From NCBI GenBank assembly GCA_035631655.1, contig DASQIH010000111.1:1-64000 (forward strand): DNA of 64,000 nucleotides, given 5' to 3'. Position 1 is the stretch's first letter. Every line of letters starts with the position of its first letter. Position numbers and translations under genes: made by a program. Shown in pieces: positions 24,520-33,174 of the stretch. The notes below the pieces were generated by a model. The model was given only the letters and a program-made list of their open reading frames with translations, was not told where the DNA came from and searched no databases. This stretch comes from Gp1-AA122 sp035631655. GTDB lineage: Bacteria; Acidobacteriota; Terriglobia; Terriglobales; Acidobacteriaceae.

Positions 24520-24915
24520 TCAGTTCACCTGAACGGCCGCATTGAGCGCCTCAAGCAAAGCCGTGTCGCTGAAGGGCTTGTACAGGAAGCTCACGGCTCC
24601 TTGCTTGAGCGCTTGCTCCCGGATGGCTTCGTCCTTCTGAGCGGTAATGAAGATGACCGGAACTTTTTGCCCACGACGCCTTAATTCCTGTTGAAGATCA
24701 AGTCCAGTCATGCCCGGCATCGCTACGTCGAGGATCAAGCATTTAGTTTGGCCGACGCTGTCGGACGCCAGGAATTCTTCTGCAGATGAGAACGCGCGCG
24801 CAGCAAAACCGAACTCCCTCAGTAAGTCAGGCAGCGACTCGCGCACCGACTCATCATCATCAACTACGGATAGAAGCGGACGTTCGGTGGCGATGCTTCG
24901 CTGATGGCACTCCAT
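24520..24915 (-). CDS. Single-domain response regulator
   Basis: From the ATG at 24915 the product has 131 residues (a start at 24951 would add 12). It consists of one receiver domain: acidic pocket VVDDDESVRESL, phospho-Asp in CLILDVAMPGMTG, Thr in VIFITAQKD and Lys in SFLYKPFSD. There is no output domain, so it may act as a phosphate shuttle or sink between the neighbouring kinase and the FixJ-type regulator. Sequence resemblance to the adjacent receiver suggests a local duplication. Confidence 0.9.
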   Translation of the reverse strand: MECHQRSIATERPLLSVVDDDESVRESLPDLLREFGFAARAFSSAEEFLASDSVGQTKCLILDVAMPGMTGLDLQQELRRRGQKVPVIFITAQKDEAIREQALKQGAVSFLYKPFSDTALLEALNAAVQVN

Positions 24916-24996
24916 GACAAAACAATGCTCCACTCCATAAAGGGCGTCCATTGTACTTTAGTATTGTTTTTGGCCGATTATGAGCAACGGCCCAGA

Positions 24997-27576
24997 TCAC
25001 GCCGCGTTCGTTGCCGGATCAGACCGATTGACACCAGTTCCGGCGCTCGCCCAACCTTCGAGTCTACAAGGGATAGCAAACAAAAATGTAGCTCCGGGTC
25101 CATCATTGGGTCTCGCCCAGAGGCGTCCATGATGAGCTTCGATAATGGATCGGCTGATCGACAGGCCAATTCCCATACCATCGTTTTTCGTTGTATAGAA
25201 AGCTTCGAAGAGCTTGTCCGAGGCTTGAGGCGGGAAACCGACTCCCGCATCCTTCACGCTAAGGCGTACTCGGGCGCTGTCATCCCGTTCAGTTCGGATA
25301 ACTAACTCTCTCGGGCGATCGTCAACTGCGCTCATCGCGTCCGAAGCATTCCGTAGCAGGTTCAGCATGACCTGCTGAAGCTGGATTCGATCTCCTCTCA
25401 CGGGCGGGAGGTCTTCTGCGAATTCTTGGCGGAGAATGACTCGGTTTCGCTGTAGCTCACTCAGCAACAACGACGTGACCTCTCGGGCAGCCTCATTCAG
25501 GTCCATCCATTCGGGTTGGGGATCTTTCTTGCTATAAAGAGTACGTAGTCGAGTGATTACGTCAGACGCCCGGTTGCCATCGCGAATCGTGCGCCGGGCA
25601 GTTTCGCGGGCACCCTCAACGTTGGGGGGATCGGCAGAGAGCATCCGCAGACACGTGCTGGCATTGGTGATGATGCCGGAAAGAGGCTGATTAATTTCGT
25701 GTGCGATTGACGCGGTTAACACTCCCAGGCTCGTTACCCTTGCTACCTTCGCGAGTTCCGACCTCGCCTTGCCGAGAGCTTCTTCCGACATGCGGCGCGC
25801 CGTGACATCCTGAACCGCCGCGATGTACTCCAGCTGACCATCCTGGTCCCGAGTCGCGTGAGCGACCGCATGCAGATACTTGATCGACTGGTCCGGCATC
25901 ACCAAGCGGTACTGCCATTCAAAGTCGTTCCTGCCGTTTCGTGCCTGTTCGATCATTTTCTCGTACAAGGTGAGGTCTTCCCGATGCACACGAGTACGGA
26001 TCAGTTCGAGCGTCACGGGCACGCCGATCTCAAACTGGTAGATGCGATAGAGCTGCTCTGACCACGTGATTTCGTCCGTTGCTACCTTCCAAGAGAAGCT
26101 GCCGATGCGACTCAGATTCTGACCTCCCGCTAGGAAGGCCTCGCTGCGCCGCAACTGTTCTTCAGCCCGTTTCCGATCGTCAATATCAGTGTTAGTCCCA
26201 TACCATTTCAAGATGTTGCCCGATTCATCGAGCATGGGGTTGGCACGGAACAAAAACCATCGATACTCACCGTCGAAACGCCGCAATCGAGCTTCGCCTT
26301 CTCCCGGCTTACCAGAGGCCATAATCGATTGCCAGGTTCCGGCCACAGCGTCTAGATCGTCCGGATGAACCGCAACTGTCCAGCCTGATCCCTGCAACTG
26401 TTCCAACGGGAGTCCCACATAGGCTAGATAATGCTGGTTGAAGAATTCCGCATATCCGTCAGGGCACGCCGACCACGCCATTGCCGGGATTGTGTTAATG
26501 ATTAGACCAAATTCGCGTTCGCTGGCCTTCAGCGCCTCCTCAGCCCGTTTGCGGTCCTCGATATCAGTGCTTGTACCGTACCACCTGACGATCTTGCCGG
26601 CTTCGTCGCGCAATGGCTCGACCCGGATGAGAAACCACCGATAAACTCCGTCATAGCGCCGAAGGCGCGCCTCGATCTCACCTGGTTCTCCTGAAACCAA
26701 CAAGTCTTGCCATCTTTTCATTAACGGCGGTAAGTCCTCGGGATGGAATGCAACTTGCCAGCCCCAACCATGCGACTCTTCCGGAGACAGACCCGTATAC
26801 TCATGCCAACCTTTGTTGAGGAACTCGTTCGGACCATCCGGCAGATTGCACCAGGCCAGTGTGGGGATGGTATCAATCACCTGCCGCAGTTTGGCCTCTG
26901 ACTTCTTGATTTCATTGAATGCTCTCTGCAGGGCTGCTTCGCTCTCTCTCAACCGCTCCTCGATTTTCTTCCGCTCGTCAATTTCCTTCCTCAGCTCCTC
27001 GTTCGCTTGGCCAAGTGCACTGGCTCGTTCTGCTACGCGCTGATCGAGTTCGTTGGCAATGCGTTTCTGTTCGCTTAGGAGCCTTGCCTCTCGCATTGCG
27101 ATGGAGGCCTGATTTGCAGCTACGCTCAGAAGAAGGCTCTCGGTCTGCCTGGGGAAATCCGCACGTCCAGAACCTGCTACGATCATGCCGATCTCACCAT
27201 GTACGCCCAGTGGCACAGGCAACATCGAAAATTCTTTATCTCGAAATCGGTCCCGCATGGACGGTAACGGTTTCTGGCCATCGCCTTGGAACCAGTTGCT
27301 GATCATCCCGCCGAACTCTTGCGAGGTCACTTTCAATTTGCACGAGTCAGCGATGCGCAGGATCTCGATCGGAACTGTGGCCACGTGATCTTTCAACTGT
27401 GCATAAATGAAGTCCAGACTGAGCATACGGAGGAGAGCGTCGAGCAGGATATGAACAATCTGCGATGGCTGGTCACTGCTCCACATAGCCGGCAGAGCAA
27501 GCAAGCTGATCAGATCATTAATGCAGCGCTGAAGGCGCTTGATCTCCTGGGCTGGATCTTCGAGTAGCACTTCCAT
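24997..27576 (-). CDS. GAF/multi-PAS soluble sensor histidine kinase
   Basis: I place the start at ATG 27576 because it sits 1 nt after the upstream stop codon (TGATATG) and because the extra upstream residues look non-coding. The 859-residue protein has a GAF-like N terminus, a coiled coil with RVAERASALGQANEELRK, and three PAS domains. The first two PAS domains are near-duplicates (AWCNLPDGPNEFLNKGW and AWSACPDGYAEFFNQHY). HisKA (SIAHEINQPLSGIITNAST) and HATPase (GVGFPPQASDKLFEAFYTTK, GMGIGLSISRSIIEAHHG) domains follow. This is the FixL-like HATPase subtype. It is translationally coupled to the MEDS protein and close to a FixJ-type regulator. Confidence 0.9.
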   Translation of the reverse strand: MEVLLEDPAQEIKRLQRCINDLISLLALPAMWSSDQPSQIVHILLDALLRMLSLDFIYAQLKDHVATVPIEILRIADSCKLKVTSQEFGGMISNWFQGDGQKPLPSMRDRFRDKEFSMLPVPLGVHGEIGMIVAGSGRADFPRQTESLLLSVAANQASIAMREARLLSEQKRIANELDQRVAERASALGQANEELRKEIDERKKIEERLRESEAALQRAFNEIKKSEAKLRQVIDTIPTLAWCNLPDGPNEFLNKGWHEYTGLSPEESHGWGWQVAFHPEDLPPLMKRWQDLLVSGEPGEIEARLRRYDGVYRWFLIRVEPLRDEAGKIVRWYGTSTDIEDRKRAEEALKASEREFGLIINTIPAMAWSACPDGYAEFFNQHYLAYVGLPLEQLQGSGWTVAVHPDDLDAVAGTWQSIMASGKPGEGEARLRRFDGEYRWFLFRANPMLDESGNILKWYGTNTDIDDRKRAEEQLRRSEAFLAGGQNLSRIGSFSWKVATDEITWSEQLYRIYQFEIGVPVTLELIRTRVHREDLTLYEKMIEQARNGRNDFEWQYRLVMPDQSIKYLHAVAHATRDQDGQLEYIAAVQDVTARRMSEEALGKARSELAKVARVTSLGVLTASIAHEINQPLSGIITNASTCLRMLSADPPNVEGARETARRTIRDGNRASDVITRLRTLYSKKDPQPEWMDLNEAAREVTSLLLSELQRNRVILRQEFAEDLPPVRGDRIQLQQVMLNLLRNASDAMSAVDDRPRELVIRTERDDSARVRLSVKDAGVGFPPQASDKLFEAFYTTKNDGMGIGLSISRSIIEAHHGRLWARPNDGPGATFLFAIPCRLEGWASAGTGVNRSDPATNAA

Positions 27577-27577
27577 A

Positions 27578-28234
27578 TCAGGCCGCCGCAGCTGCGCCAC
27601 TTGGATTATCCCGCCGTTCACGAAGTTCACGCAGGAACTCGTCCGGCGGTACGAAGAAAGGATTTTCTTGCAGGACTCCACCGATAATTACCAGCGGATG
27701 TGTGCGCATCACATCAACGACAATATCCCCTCGAAATTTTCTCAGATCGTATACACAGATTGCGGGGTTAACTGGGCCATCTTGGCGAAGCCAAGCATCG
27801 TTCGCTTTCGCCTCGTATTCCAACAATTCATTCAAGTCCAGGTCGGTTTCCAAAACCCACTCCATCTGACTTACGAAGCGCACGAGTGGGAACCCTTTTC
27901 TTTTAGCGTCGTCTGCAACCTTTCCCCAGAAGGCTAGTGTCCACTCCTGGTCGAACCGGCCACCGCGCAAATGGCTATCAGTCCAGTCAAGGACCTCTAT
28001 CTGTTCTTTGTTATGGGCAGCGGCGACATCAATTCCAGCCGAAGCCAACCAACGGATGTGTTCCTCACGTTGCCGGGGGTCGATCGTGTGCAACGCTTTT
28101 TCGCCTAATTCCAGGCCTTCTTTGACGAAGGGAAGGAGCACGCGGTACGCCTCGTCGGGGCTACTGAAGAAAGCACAAATGTGAGCTCGATCCCTAAGAG
28201 CTGAGCCAGCGAAACGAATGGGAGCCGAGGTCAT
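27578..28234 (-). CDS. MEDS-domain sensor protein
   Basis: The protein has 218 residues covering a MEDS (methanogen/methylotroph, DcmR sensory) domain: HICAFFSSPDEAYRVLLPFV, LGEKALHTIDPRQREEHIRW, and a Walker-like region with VRFVSQMEWVLE. MEDS domains are related to KaiC/RecA-type ATPase folds and are proposed to sense small ligands such as hydrocarbon derivatives. The stop codon of this gene is 1 nt from the start of the multi-PAS kinase, so the pair is probably a sensor plus kinase. The ligand is unknown. Confidence 0.85.
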   Translation of the reverse strand: MTSAPIRFAGSALRDRAHICAFFSSPDEAYRVLLPFVKEGLELGEKALHTIDPRQREEHIRWLASAGIDVAAAHNKEQIEVLDWTDSHLRGGRFDQEWTLAFWGKVADDAKRKGFPLVRFVSQMEWVLETDLDLNELLEYEAKANDAWLRQDGPVNPAICVYDLRKFRGDIVVDVMRTHPLVIIGGVLQENPFFVPPDEFLRELRERRDNPSGAAAAA

Positions 28235-28577
28235 TCTGGATTCCTCCTAATAGACCTGAACGCGCTACGTGGTCGCGCGAGAGGTTCTAGCCAAATTGAC
28301 TTGCCCCAGTTTCGACCGTCGCGATGTAGGGTGAGGACAAAAACGATGGGACTCAGGATACCACTTTAAGCGCAATGTCGTGCGTGCCCAAGTATTCCTA
28401 CCGGGGGCCCGGAGTCGGTTCCTTCAACCACCAGATCCGGCCGACTTATACGAAGGTATCGATCAATACCTTTGTCTAATAGAGTCGAGGCAACTCTTCT
28501 GGCTTAATCGCAAGCGGGGTATTGAATCAAACCCGAACGAATCGGATAGCGCAATTTTCTAATCAAGGAGAACCTGA
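28235..28577. other. Divergent promoter region between the MEDS gene and ohr
   Basis: This 343-nt region contains the 20-bp operator-like palindrome at 28453-28472. From that site to about 28520 it is recognisably similar to the region upstream of the ohr remnant at 45.4 kb, for example GTCTAATAGAGTCG here versus GTCCAATACACTCG there, and TGGCTTAATCGCAA versus TGGCGTAATCGCAA. Confidence 0.6.
28453..28472. promoter_or_regulatory. 20-bp palindromic operator upstream of ohr
   Basis: AAGGTATCGATCAATACCTT has perfect 7-bp arms (AAGGTAT/ATACCTT) and one mismatch inside. It ends 105 nt before the ohr ATG. The same motif, fully symmetrical, occurs at 45536-45555, about 100 nt before an ohr remnant. 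A MarR/OhrR- or TetR-like repressor site is the likely reading; no regulator gene is adjacent. Confidence 0.7.
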
Positions 28578-29096
28578 ATGGGCCTTACCCAGATCGAAAG
28601 AGTGCTCTACACCGCAAAAGCCCACACGACGGGTGGACGGGACGGAGGAGCTTCGCGCACATCTGACGGGCACTTGGACGTTAAGCTTTCGGTTCCTGGG
28701 ACTCACGGCACCGGCACCAACCCCGAGCAGTTGTTCGCCGTGGGATGGTCGGCATGTTTCCTGTCGGCGATCAAGATTGTGGCTGCCAGAATGAAGGTCA
28801 AGCTACCGCCTGACGTCGCTGTTGACCCCGAAGTGGACTTGGGCACAAGTAACGGTGGCTATTTCCTACAAGCTCGCCTCAACGTCGATCTCCCGGGTAT
28901 CGATCGCGAGCTTGCTCAAGCACTGGTGGACGGCGCACACCAGGAGTGTCTCTACTCCAAAGCCACCCACGGCAACATCAATACGGAACCACGGATGTAT
29001 CAGCTGATCAGGCAGCCGTCGCCTGCCGTTGATCGACAGTTCGAGATCCAGTTCCTTGATTCAGGCGTTGAAGCTTTCTCGTTCACTTTCGGCTGA
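28578..29096 (+). CDS. ohr: Organic hydroperoxide resistance protein (Ohr/OsmC family)
   Basis: AAGGAGAA precedes the ATG. The N terminus and core match Ohr: VLYTAKAHTTGGRDGGASRT, LFAVGWSACFLSAIKIVA with the peroxidatic Cys, and HQECLYSKATHGNI with the resolving Cys. Ohr reduces fatty-acid and other organic hydroperoxides using lipoylated proteins as electron donor. The protein is 172 residues, about 30 longer than usual; the extra C-terminal stretch after HGNI (EPRMYQLIRQPSPAVDRQ and beyond) is not family-typical. Expression is probably controlled through the palindrome at 28453. An alcohol dehydrogenase gene follows. Confidence 0.9.
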   Translation: MGLTQIERVLYTAKAHTTGGRDGGASRTSDGHLDVKLSVPGTHGTGTNPEQLFAVGWSACFLSAIKIVAARMKVKLPPDVAVDPEVDLGTSNGGYFLQARLNVDLPGIDRELAQALVDGAHQECLYSKATHGNINTEPRMYQLIRQPSPAVDRQFEIQFLDSGVEAFSFTFG

Positions 29097-29165
29097 TCTA
29101 TGTATCGAGAGCCGGCAATGAACAAGCATGAACCGTTTTCCATGACGTTAATAAGGGAGGACCTT

Positions 29166-30212
29166 ATGGCAACGATGAGAGTGGCGGCGAAACCCGAACC
29201 AGCACTGATGACGGTCGCCCAAATTTCCAAACCCGGCGGAGACTTCGAAATCGTCGAGCGGAAGATTCCCGAGCCGGACCCTGGACACGTGCGTATCAAA
29301 GTCCAGGCCTGCGGTATTTGCCACAGTGACGTGCTTACAAAAGAAGGCTTGTGGCCTGGAATTCAGTATCCCCGCGTTCCGGGACACGAAGTTGCGGGAG
29401 TCGTCGATGAAGTAGGCAATGGTGTTTCCACGTGGAAGAAAGGGCAGCGGGTCGGTGTCGGCTGGCACGGAGGGCACGACAACACGTGTCGCGAGTGCCG
29501 TCGCGGGGATTTTCGCAATTGCCGGAATCAGAAAATTGCAGGTATCAGCTACGACGGCGGATACCAGGAATACATGCTCGTGCCTGTTGAGGCGCTTGTG
29601 CCCATCCCGGAAACCCTCGGTGACGCTGAAGCGGCACCACTGCTCTGTGCAGGAATTACCACCTACAACGCCCTACGGCACAGTGGCGCGTTGCCGGGTG
29701 ACCTTGTCGCGGTGCAGGGAATCGGTGGTCTCGGCCATCTTGGAGTTCAATTCGCGAATAAATTTGGGTACAAGGTCGCGGCAATCGGTCGCGGCGCCGA
29801 GAATGGTGCGCTTGCAAAAAAGCTTGGAGCGAGCGTGTACATCGACAGCGAATCGACGAATCCTGCCGGGGCACTGCAACTGCTCGGCGGAGCACAGGTC
29901 ATCTTGGCAACGGCACCGAACTCGAAGGCAATGTCCGCGCTGATCGACGGCCTGGGTCCGAACGGTAAGCTCATGGTAATCGGTGCGACCTTCGATCCCA
30001 TTGAGGTCACACCGATCCAACTCATCAGTGGAAGTCGCGCGATTCAGGGGTGGGCCGCGGGAACACCGGCGGATTCCGAAGACACACTACGCTTTGCCGA
30101 ACTAAGCGGCGTGCGTCCGATGATCGAAACTTATCCGCTCGAAAAAGCGGAGGAGGCTTACGCGCGGATGATGAGCGGCCAGGCTCAGTTCCGCGTCGTT
30201 CTGACAATGTGA
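29166..30212 (+). CDS. Zinc-dependent alcohol dehydrogenase
   Basis: I start at ATG 29166, 5 nt after AAGGGAGG; it gives 348 residues. The medium-chain dehydrogenase features are clear: catalytic zinc ligands in CGICHSDVLTKEG and PGHEVAGVVDEVG, and a nucleotide-binding IGGLGHLGVQFANKFGYKV. The structural-zinc lobe reads HDNTCRECRRGDFRNC, with Asp where the first of four Cys usually stands. The enzyme should interconvert alcohols and aldehydes with NAD(P). Sitting between ohr and a YceI-like gene, it may handle aldehydes or alcohols from lipid peroxide breakdown; that is inference. Confidence 0.9.
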   Translation: MATMRVAAKPEPALMTVAQISKPGGDFEIVERKIPEPDPGHVRIKVQACGICHSDVLTKEGLWPGIQYPRVPGHEVAGVVDEVGNGVSTWKKGQRVGVGWHGGHDNTCRECRRGDFRNCRNQKIAGISYDGGYQEYMLVPVEALVPIPETLGDAEAAPLLCAGITTYNALRHSGALPGDLVAVQGIGGLGHLGVQFANKFGYKVAAIGRGAENGALAKKLGASVYIDSESTNPAGALQLLGGAQVILATAPNSKAMSALIDGLGPNGKLMVIGATFDPIEVTPIQLISGSRAIQGWAAGTPADSEDTLRFAELSGVRPMIETYPLEKAEEAYARMMSGQAQFRVVLTM

Positions 30213-30316
30213 GCTTGCAAGACGGATGGTCGAGCATACAGGATGATTCTCTGGTCTCGAAAAGACTGAGAAAGTCGGGTTTGTCACGCAAGCAGATGTG
30301 CAGAAAGGAGAAGGAC

Positions 30317-31201
30317 ATGTCTAAGCACACGACTATATTCGCACTAGCGGCAATTATCGCCCTGGGTGTTCTCGCCCTCGGCGCCAAGAAACCTGTTTCT
30401 ATGGCCGGGTCCTGGTCGGTTGATGCGCACCATTCCGATGCTCAGCTGATCACCGACGGGACCACGGATTATGGGAAAACGAAAATCGACATTACGTTGG
30501 GCTTCGGCAGGGTCATGGGAGGACTGAAAATCGACGAGGCCGACCTCACACAGTCTCGTGTCGATTTGCACATCTTTCCGGCTACGTCCAGGGCGGAGCC
30601 CATCGAAGAGGATGGAAACTTCCGGAGCCGTTGGATGGCGAACCGGGCCAACCATACCATGCTGTGCTTCCATTCTAAGGACGTCACCCGGACGTCGGAT
30701 GGCCGGCTGCAGACCACGGGCGATCTGACCTTGGTGCGCGTGGACCGCAACGTCCAAATCCCTGCCCCGAATGAAGCATATTCTGGTCCCGTCTATGGGC
30801 CGCCAATAATCAACCGCGTTACCCAAAAAGCCACCCTGGTTTTCGACATCCCGGCGGATGCCAACACGCAGAAAAGCGGAGGGATTGAGGCATCGGCTTC
30901 TACGAAGGTGTTCCGCGAGGATTTTCCCCAGTTGGTGAAGGCTGTTCTGAACACCTACTGGCCGCCCCTGGTGCAGGATGAAAACTGTACAGTGCCCAAG
31001 GCCGGCGAAGCCTATAGCGGCGCTAAGTGCACGGGAACATTTCTGCAAGGCCCCAGCCTTCCGGAAGATCCGGGTACGCACATTGGAGAGGACTACACGG
31101 GTACGCAGAATTCCAATGCCCAAGTCGGACAGCGTCTGAATATTCTGGTTCACATGCATTTGACGCCGAGTGCCGGACAACAAATGGCCGGTGGAAACTA
31201 A
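30317..31201 (+). CDS. Exported YceI-like protein
   Basis: The ATG at 30317 follows AAAGGAGAAGG and opens a signal peptide (TTIFALAAIIALGVLALGA); the product has 294 residues. The mature protein begins GSWSVDAHHSDAQLITDG and KTKIDITLGFGRVMGGLKID, then SRVDLHIFPATS. This is the pattern of the YceI lipocalin-like barrel, which binds isoprenoid or other amphiphilic molecules. It is longer than typical YceI proteins (about 190 residues), with a C-terminal extension containing EAYSG repeats. It follows the dehydrogenase by 104 nt. Confidence 0.75.
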   Translation: MSKHTTIFALAAIIALGVLALGAKKPVSMAGSWSVDAHHSDAQLITDGTTDYGKTKIDITLGFGRVMGGLKIDEADLTQSRVDLHIFPATSRAEPIEEDGNFRSRWMANRANHTMLCFHSKDVTRTSDGRLQTTGDLTLVRVDRNVQIPAPNEAYSGPVYGPPIINRVTQKATLVFDIPADANTQKSGGIEASASTKVFREDFPQLVKAVLNTYWPPLVQDENCTVPKAGEAYSGAKCTGTFLQGPSLPEDPGTHIGEDYTGTQNSNAQVGQRLNILVHMHLTPSAGQQMAGGN

Positions 31202-31462
31202 CTCTCCCGGGGAGGAACTCGCCACGTCTTTATTCCCGCCAGGACGCGGCGATTCCTCGTTCTATGAGGGACGCACCCGGTTGAACGAACTTTTCGCCGA
31301 AATTCTTGGTGCACACGGCGTGATGGACCGCTGGAATCGAGACTACGGCCGAACTCTCAGCGAGCAGGATTACTGCGCGGGCACGCAGACGTATTTACGC
31401 CTAGCGCCGAACAAACACAGGAGTGATCTGAGACATTCTTAACCGGACACGTGATTCCGCCG

Positions 31463-31480
31463 GGTTGACGCTCGCATTCA
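31463..31480 (+). repeat. Left copy of an 18-bp direct repeat flanking the DUF6130 gene
   Basis: GGTTGACGCTCGCATTCA is repeated exactly at 32065-32082. The two copies bracket the G+C-rich DUF6130 gene, with 602 bp between corresponding bases. Confidence 0.85.
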
Positions 31481-31498
31481 CCCAGTGGAGAGAATGCA

Positions 31499-31960
31499 AT
31501 GACCAAGTTCATCAAGACGATTGCCGCAGTCGCGGCTGGCACCGTGCTGGCCACGAGTGCCCTCGCCCAGAGCGCGTGGGAGGTCCGCGGTGCCTCGCCG
31601 TACGTCGCCATCGAGAACGAGCCTGCACCCAAGCTGATCGTGGATCCCCCGCTTCCCGATCAGCTGGCCCGGGGCGTCGTCCAAATCCAGTACCGGATGG
31701 AGAACGTGCACATCGTACCCGTGTTCGGGGCGGGCGCCCTCAAGGCATCTCCAAGGGTCGGTGATCTCCACATAACCGTGGACGACTTGCCTTGGCGTTG
31801 GGCGGACGCGAGTGATAACAACACAATCGACTTGGCCGGGGTGCCGCCCGGCTCGCACAAGCTGCCGATCGAGTTAGTCGACCCTACGCACCACGTCTTG
31901 GCCGGATGTGGCGAGTGCCGCCGGACAGTGACATTCACAGTGCCGGACGGGGCGAAATGA
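31499..31960 (+). CDS. Exported DUF6130-like protein
   Basis: The protein has 153 residues, with a GAGAG-type ribosome site and a signal peptide ending SALAQ. The mature sequence contains PKLIVDPPLPDQLARGVV, IQYRMENVHIVPVFG, GDLHITVDDLPWRWADASDN and PPGSHKLPIELVDPTHHV, which I recognise as the DUF6130 family of small periplasmic beta-sandwich proteins without known function. Four 60-nt lines counted by hand (31561-31740 and 31801-31860) give 162 G/C in 240, against 52 in 120 for 32161-32280 in the next gene. With the flanking 18-bp repeats this suggests recent acquisition. Confidence 0.75.
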   Translation: MTKFIKTIAAVAAGTVLATSALAQSAWEVRGASPYVAIENEPAPKLIVDPPLPDQLARGVVQIQYRMENVHIVPVFGAGALKASPRVGDLHITVDDLPWRWADASDNNTIDLAGVPPGSHKLPIELVDPTHHVLAGCGECRRTVTFTVPDGAK

Positions 31961-32064
31961 GTCACGAGAGCGGCCGAAACCCCGAGGCTGCCCCGGAGGC
32001 GATCACCGTCGGACCCGCTGCTCTTCATTTTGGCGACTCGGTCGTGGGGACCGCCTGCACTACT

Positions 32065-32082
32065 GGTTGACGCTCGCATTCA
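32065..32082 (+). repeat. Right copy of the 18-bp direct repeat
   Basis: Exact second copy of GGTTGACGCTCGCATTCA, 44 nt before the cysteine hydrolase ATG. It contains a -35-like TTGACG, so the repeat may derive from the promoter of that gene. Confidence 0.85.
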
Positions 32083-32125
32083 ACAAATCTGAGTTTCGAT
32101 TTAGATGAACGCATAAGGAGTGGAC

Positions 32126-32782
32126 ATGGCGAGTCTGAACTTTGACAAAGAGATCACTGCACTTGTCGTTATCGATCCATACAACGATTTCACTTCCGAG
32201 GGCGGCAAAATATGGGATCGCATCAAGAATGTTGCAGAAGCTAATCAGTGTGTTCCTAATATGTTGCAAGTCCTGAATGCTGCGCGGAAGGCAGAGCTTC
32301 GCGTCTTCTATGCGATGCATCATCGATACCGTCCGGGCGACTACGAGACCTGGAAGTACATTGCGCCTATCCAGATAGCGGGCTGGCGCTCAAAGGCCTT
32401 CGAATACGGGACATGGGGTGGCGAGATCCGCCCCGGATTTGAGCCGCAACCGGGCGATATCGTGGCCCTCGAGCATTGGTGTTCCAGCGGATTCGCCAAC
32501 ACAGATCTGGATTTGCAGCTCAAAAAGCACGGCATTCATAAACTCATCGTCATCGGGCTCATAGCACACACGTGCGTGGAGGCAACGGTTCGCTTTGCCG
32601 CTGAGCTAGGCTACGACGTCACCGTGGTGAAAGATGCGACCGCGGATTACTCAGATGTAGAGATGCACGCTGCTCTCGACGTCAATCTCCCAAACTACGC
32701 CAGCGCCATTGTGACCACAAATGAAGTCGTTCAGCCCCTTTCATTTCACGTTCGGTTGTCTCAGAGCCTATCTGCTGATTAG
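32126..32782 (+). CDS. Isochorismatase-like cysteine hydrolase
   Basis: The ATG at 32126 lies 5 nt after AAGGAG. The 218-residue protein shows the cysteine hydrolase fold: catalytic Asp in LVVIDPYNDFTSEGG and nucleophile Cys in IGLIAHTCVEATVRFAAELG. The usual catalytic Lys region reads ALEHWCSSGFANTDLDLQL, with His or a neighbouring residue in the Lys position. Family members hydrolyse isochorismate, nicotinamide or other amides and ethers. A SnoaL-like gene follows after 9 nt. The substrate is not predictable; the Lys change makes the exact chemistry uncertain. Confidence 0.85.
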   Translation: MASLNFDKEITALVVIDPYNDFTSEGGKIWDRIKNVAEANQCVPNMLQVLNAARKAELRVFYAMHHRYRPGDYETWKYIAPIQIAGWRSKAFEYGTWGGEIRPGFEPQPGDIVALEHWCSSGFANTDLDLQLKKHGIHKLIVIGLIAHTCVEATVRFAAELGYDVTVVKDATADYSDVEMHAALDVNLPNYASAIVTTNEVVQPLSFHVRLSQSLSAD

Positions 32783-32791
32783 GAGATCACC

Positions 32792-33142
32792 ATGAGATCA
32801 ACAACGGAAGTTCCTGATCACCACCTGAAGTGCTTCGCCGATCGGGATCTTGATGGTGTATTGGCAGACTACTCACCGGACGCGGTGTTTTTTGGGCCTG
32901 AAGGAACACTGCGCGGACCGAATGCGATTAAACCCGTATTTGCAATAATGTTCGCCGAATTCGCTAAACCTGGTACGTCCTTTGCCCGAAAGCAGCTGTT
33001 AATCGAGGGAGAATACGCACACATCGTTTGGACCTCGGAAACCGCGGACAATTCCTATGAGGTTGCCAGCGATACGTTTGTTATTCAGGACGGAAGCATT
33101 CGATTGCAAGCTTTTACGGGGAAGGTCAAACCGAAGCACTGA
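32792..33142 (+). CDS. SnoaL/NTF2-like protein
   Basis: The protein has 116 residues. It shows the NTF2-like cone fold pattern: an N-terminal helix HHLKCFADRDLDGVLADYSP, then AVFFGPEGTLRGPNAIKPVF and the strands AHIVWTSETADNSYEVASDT and GSIRLQAFTGKV. Proteins of this type are small hydrolases, isomerases or ligand binders. It is 9 nt downstream of the cysteine hydrolase and probably in the same transcript. No catalytic assignment is possible. Confidence 0.8.
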   Translation: MRSTTEVPDHHLKCFADRDLDGVLADYSPDAVFFGPEGTLRGPNAIKPVFAIMFAEFAKPGTSFARKQLLIEGEYAHIVWTSETADNSYEVASDTFVIQDGSIRLQAFTGKVKPKH

Positions 33143-33174
33143 TACGAGAGATATCCGAAGTCAAGGAGGTTTTT

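Noticed and set aside
31170..31442. 90-codon frame overlapping the end of the YceI-like gene
   Set aside because: Overlaps a supported gene, lacks a ribosome site and shows no recognisable family, although the last part could be a relic.
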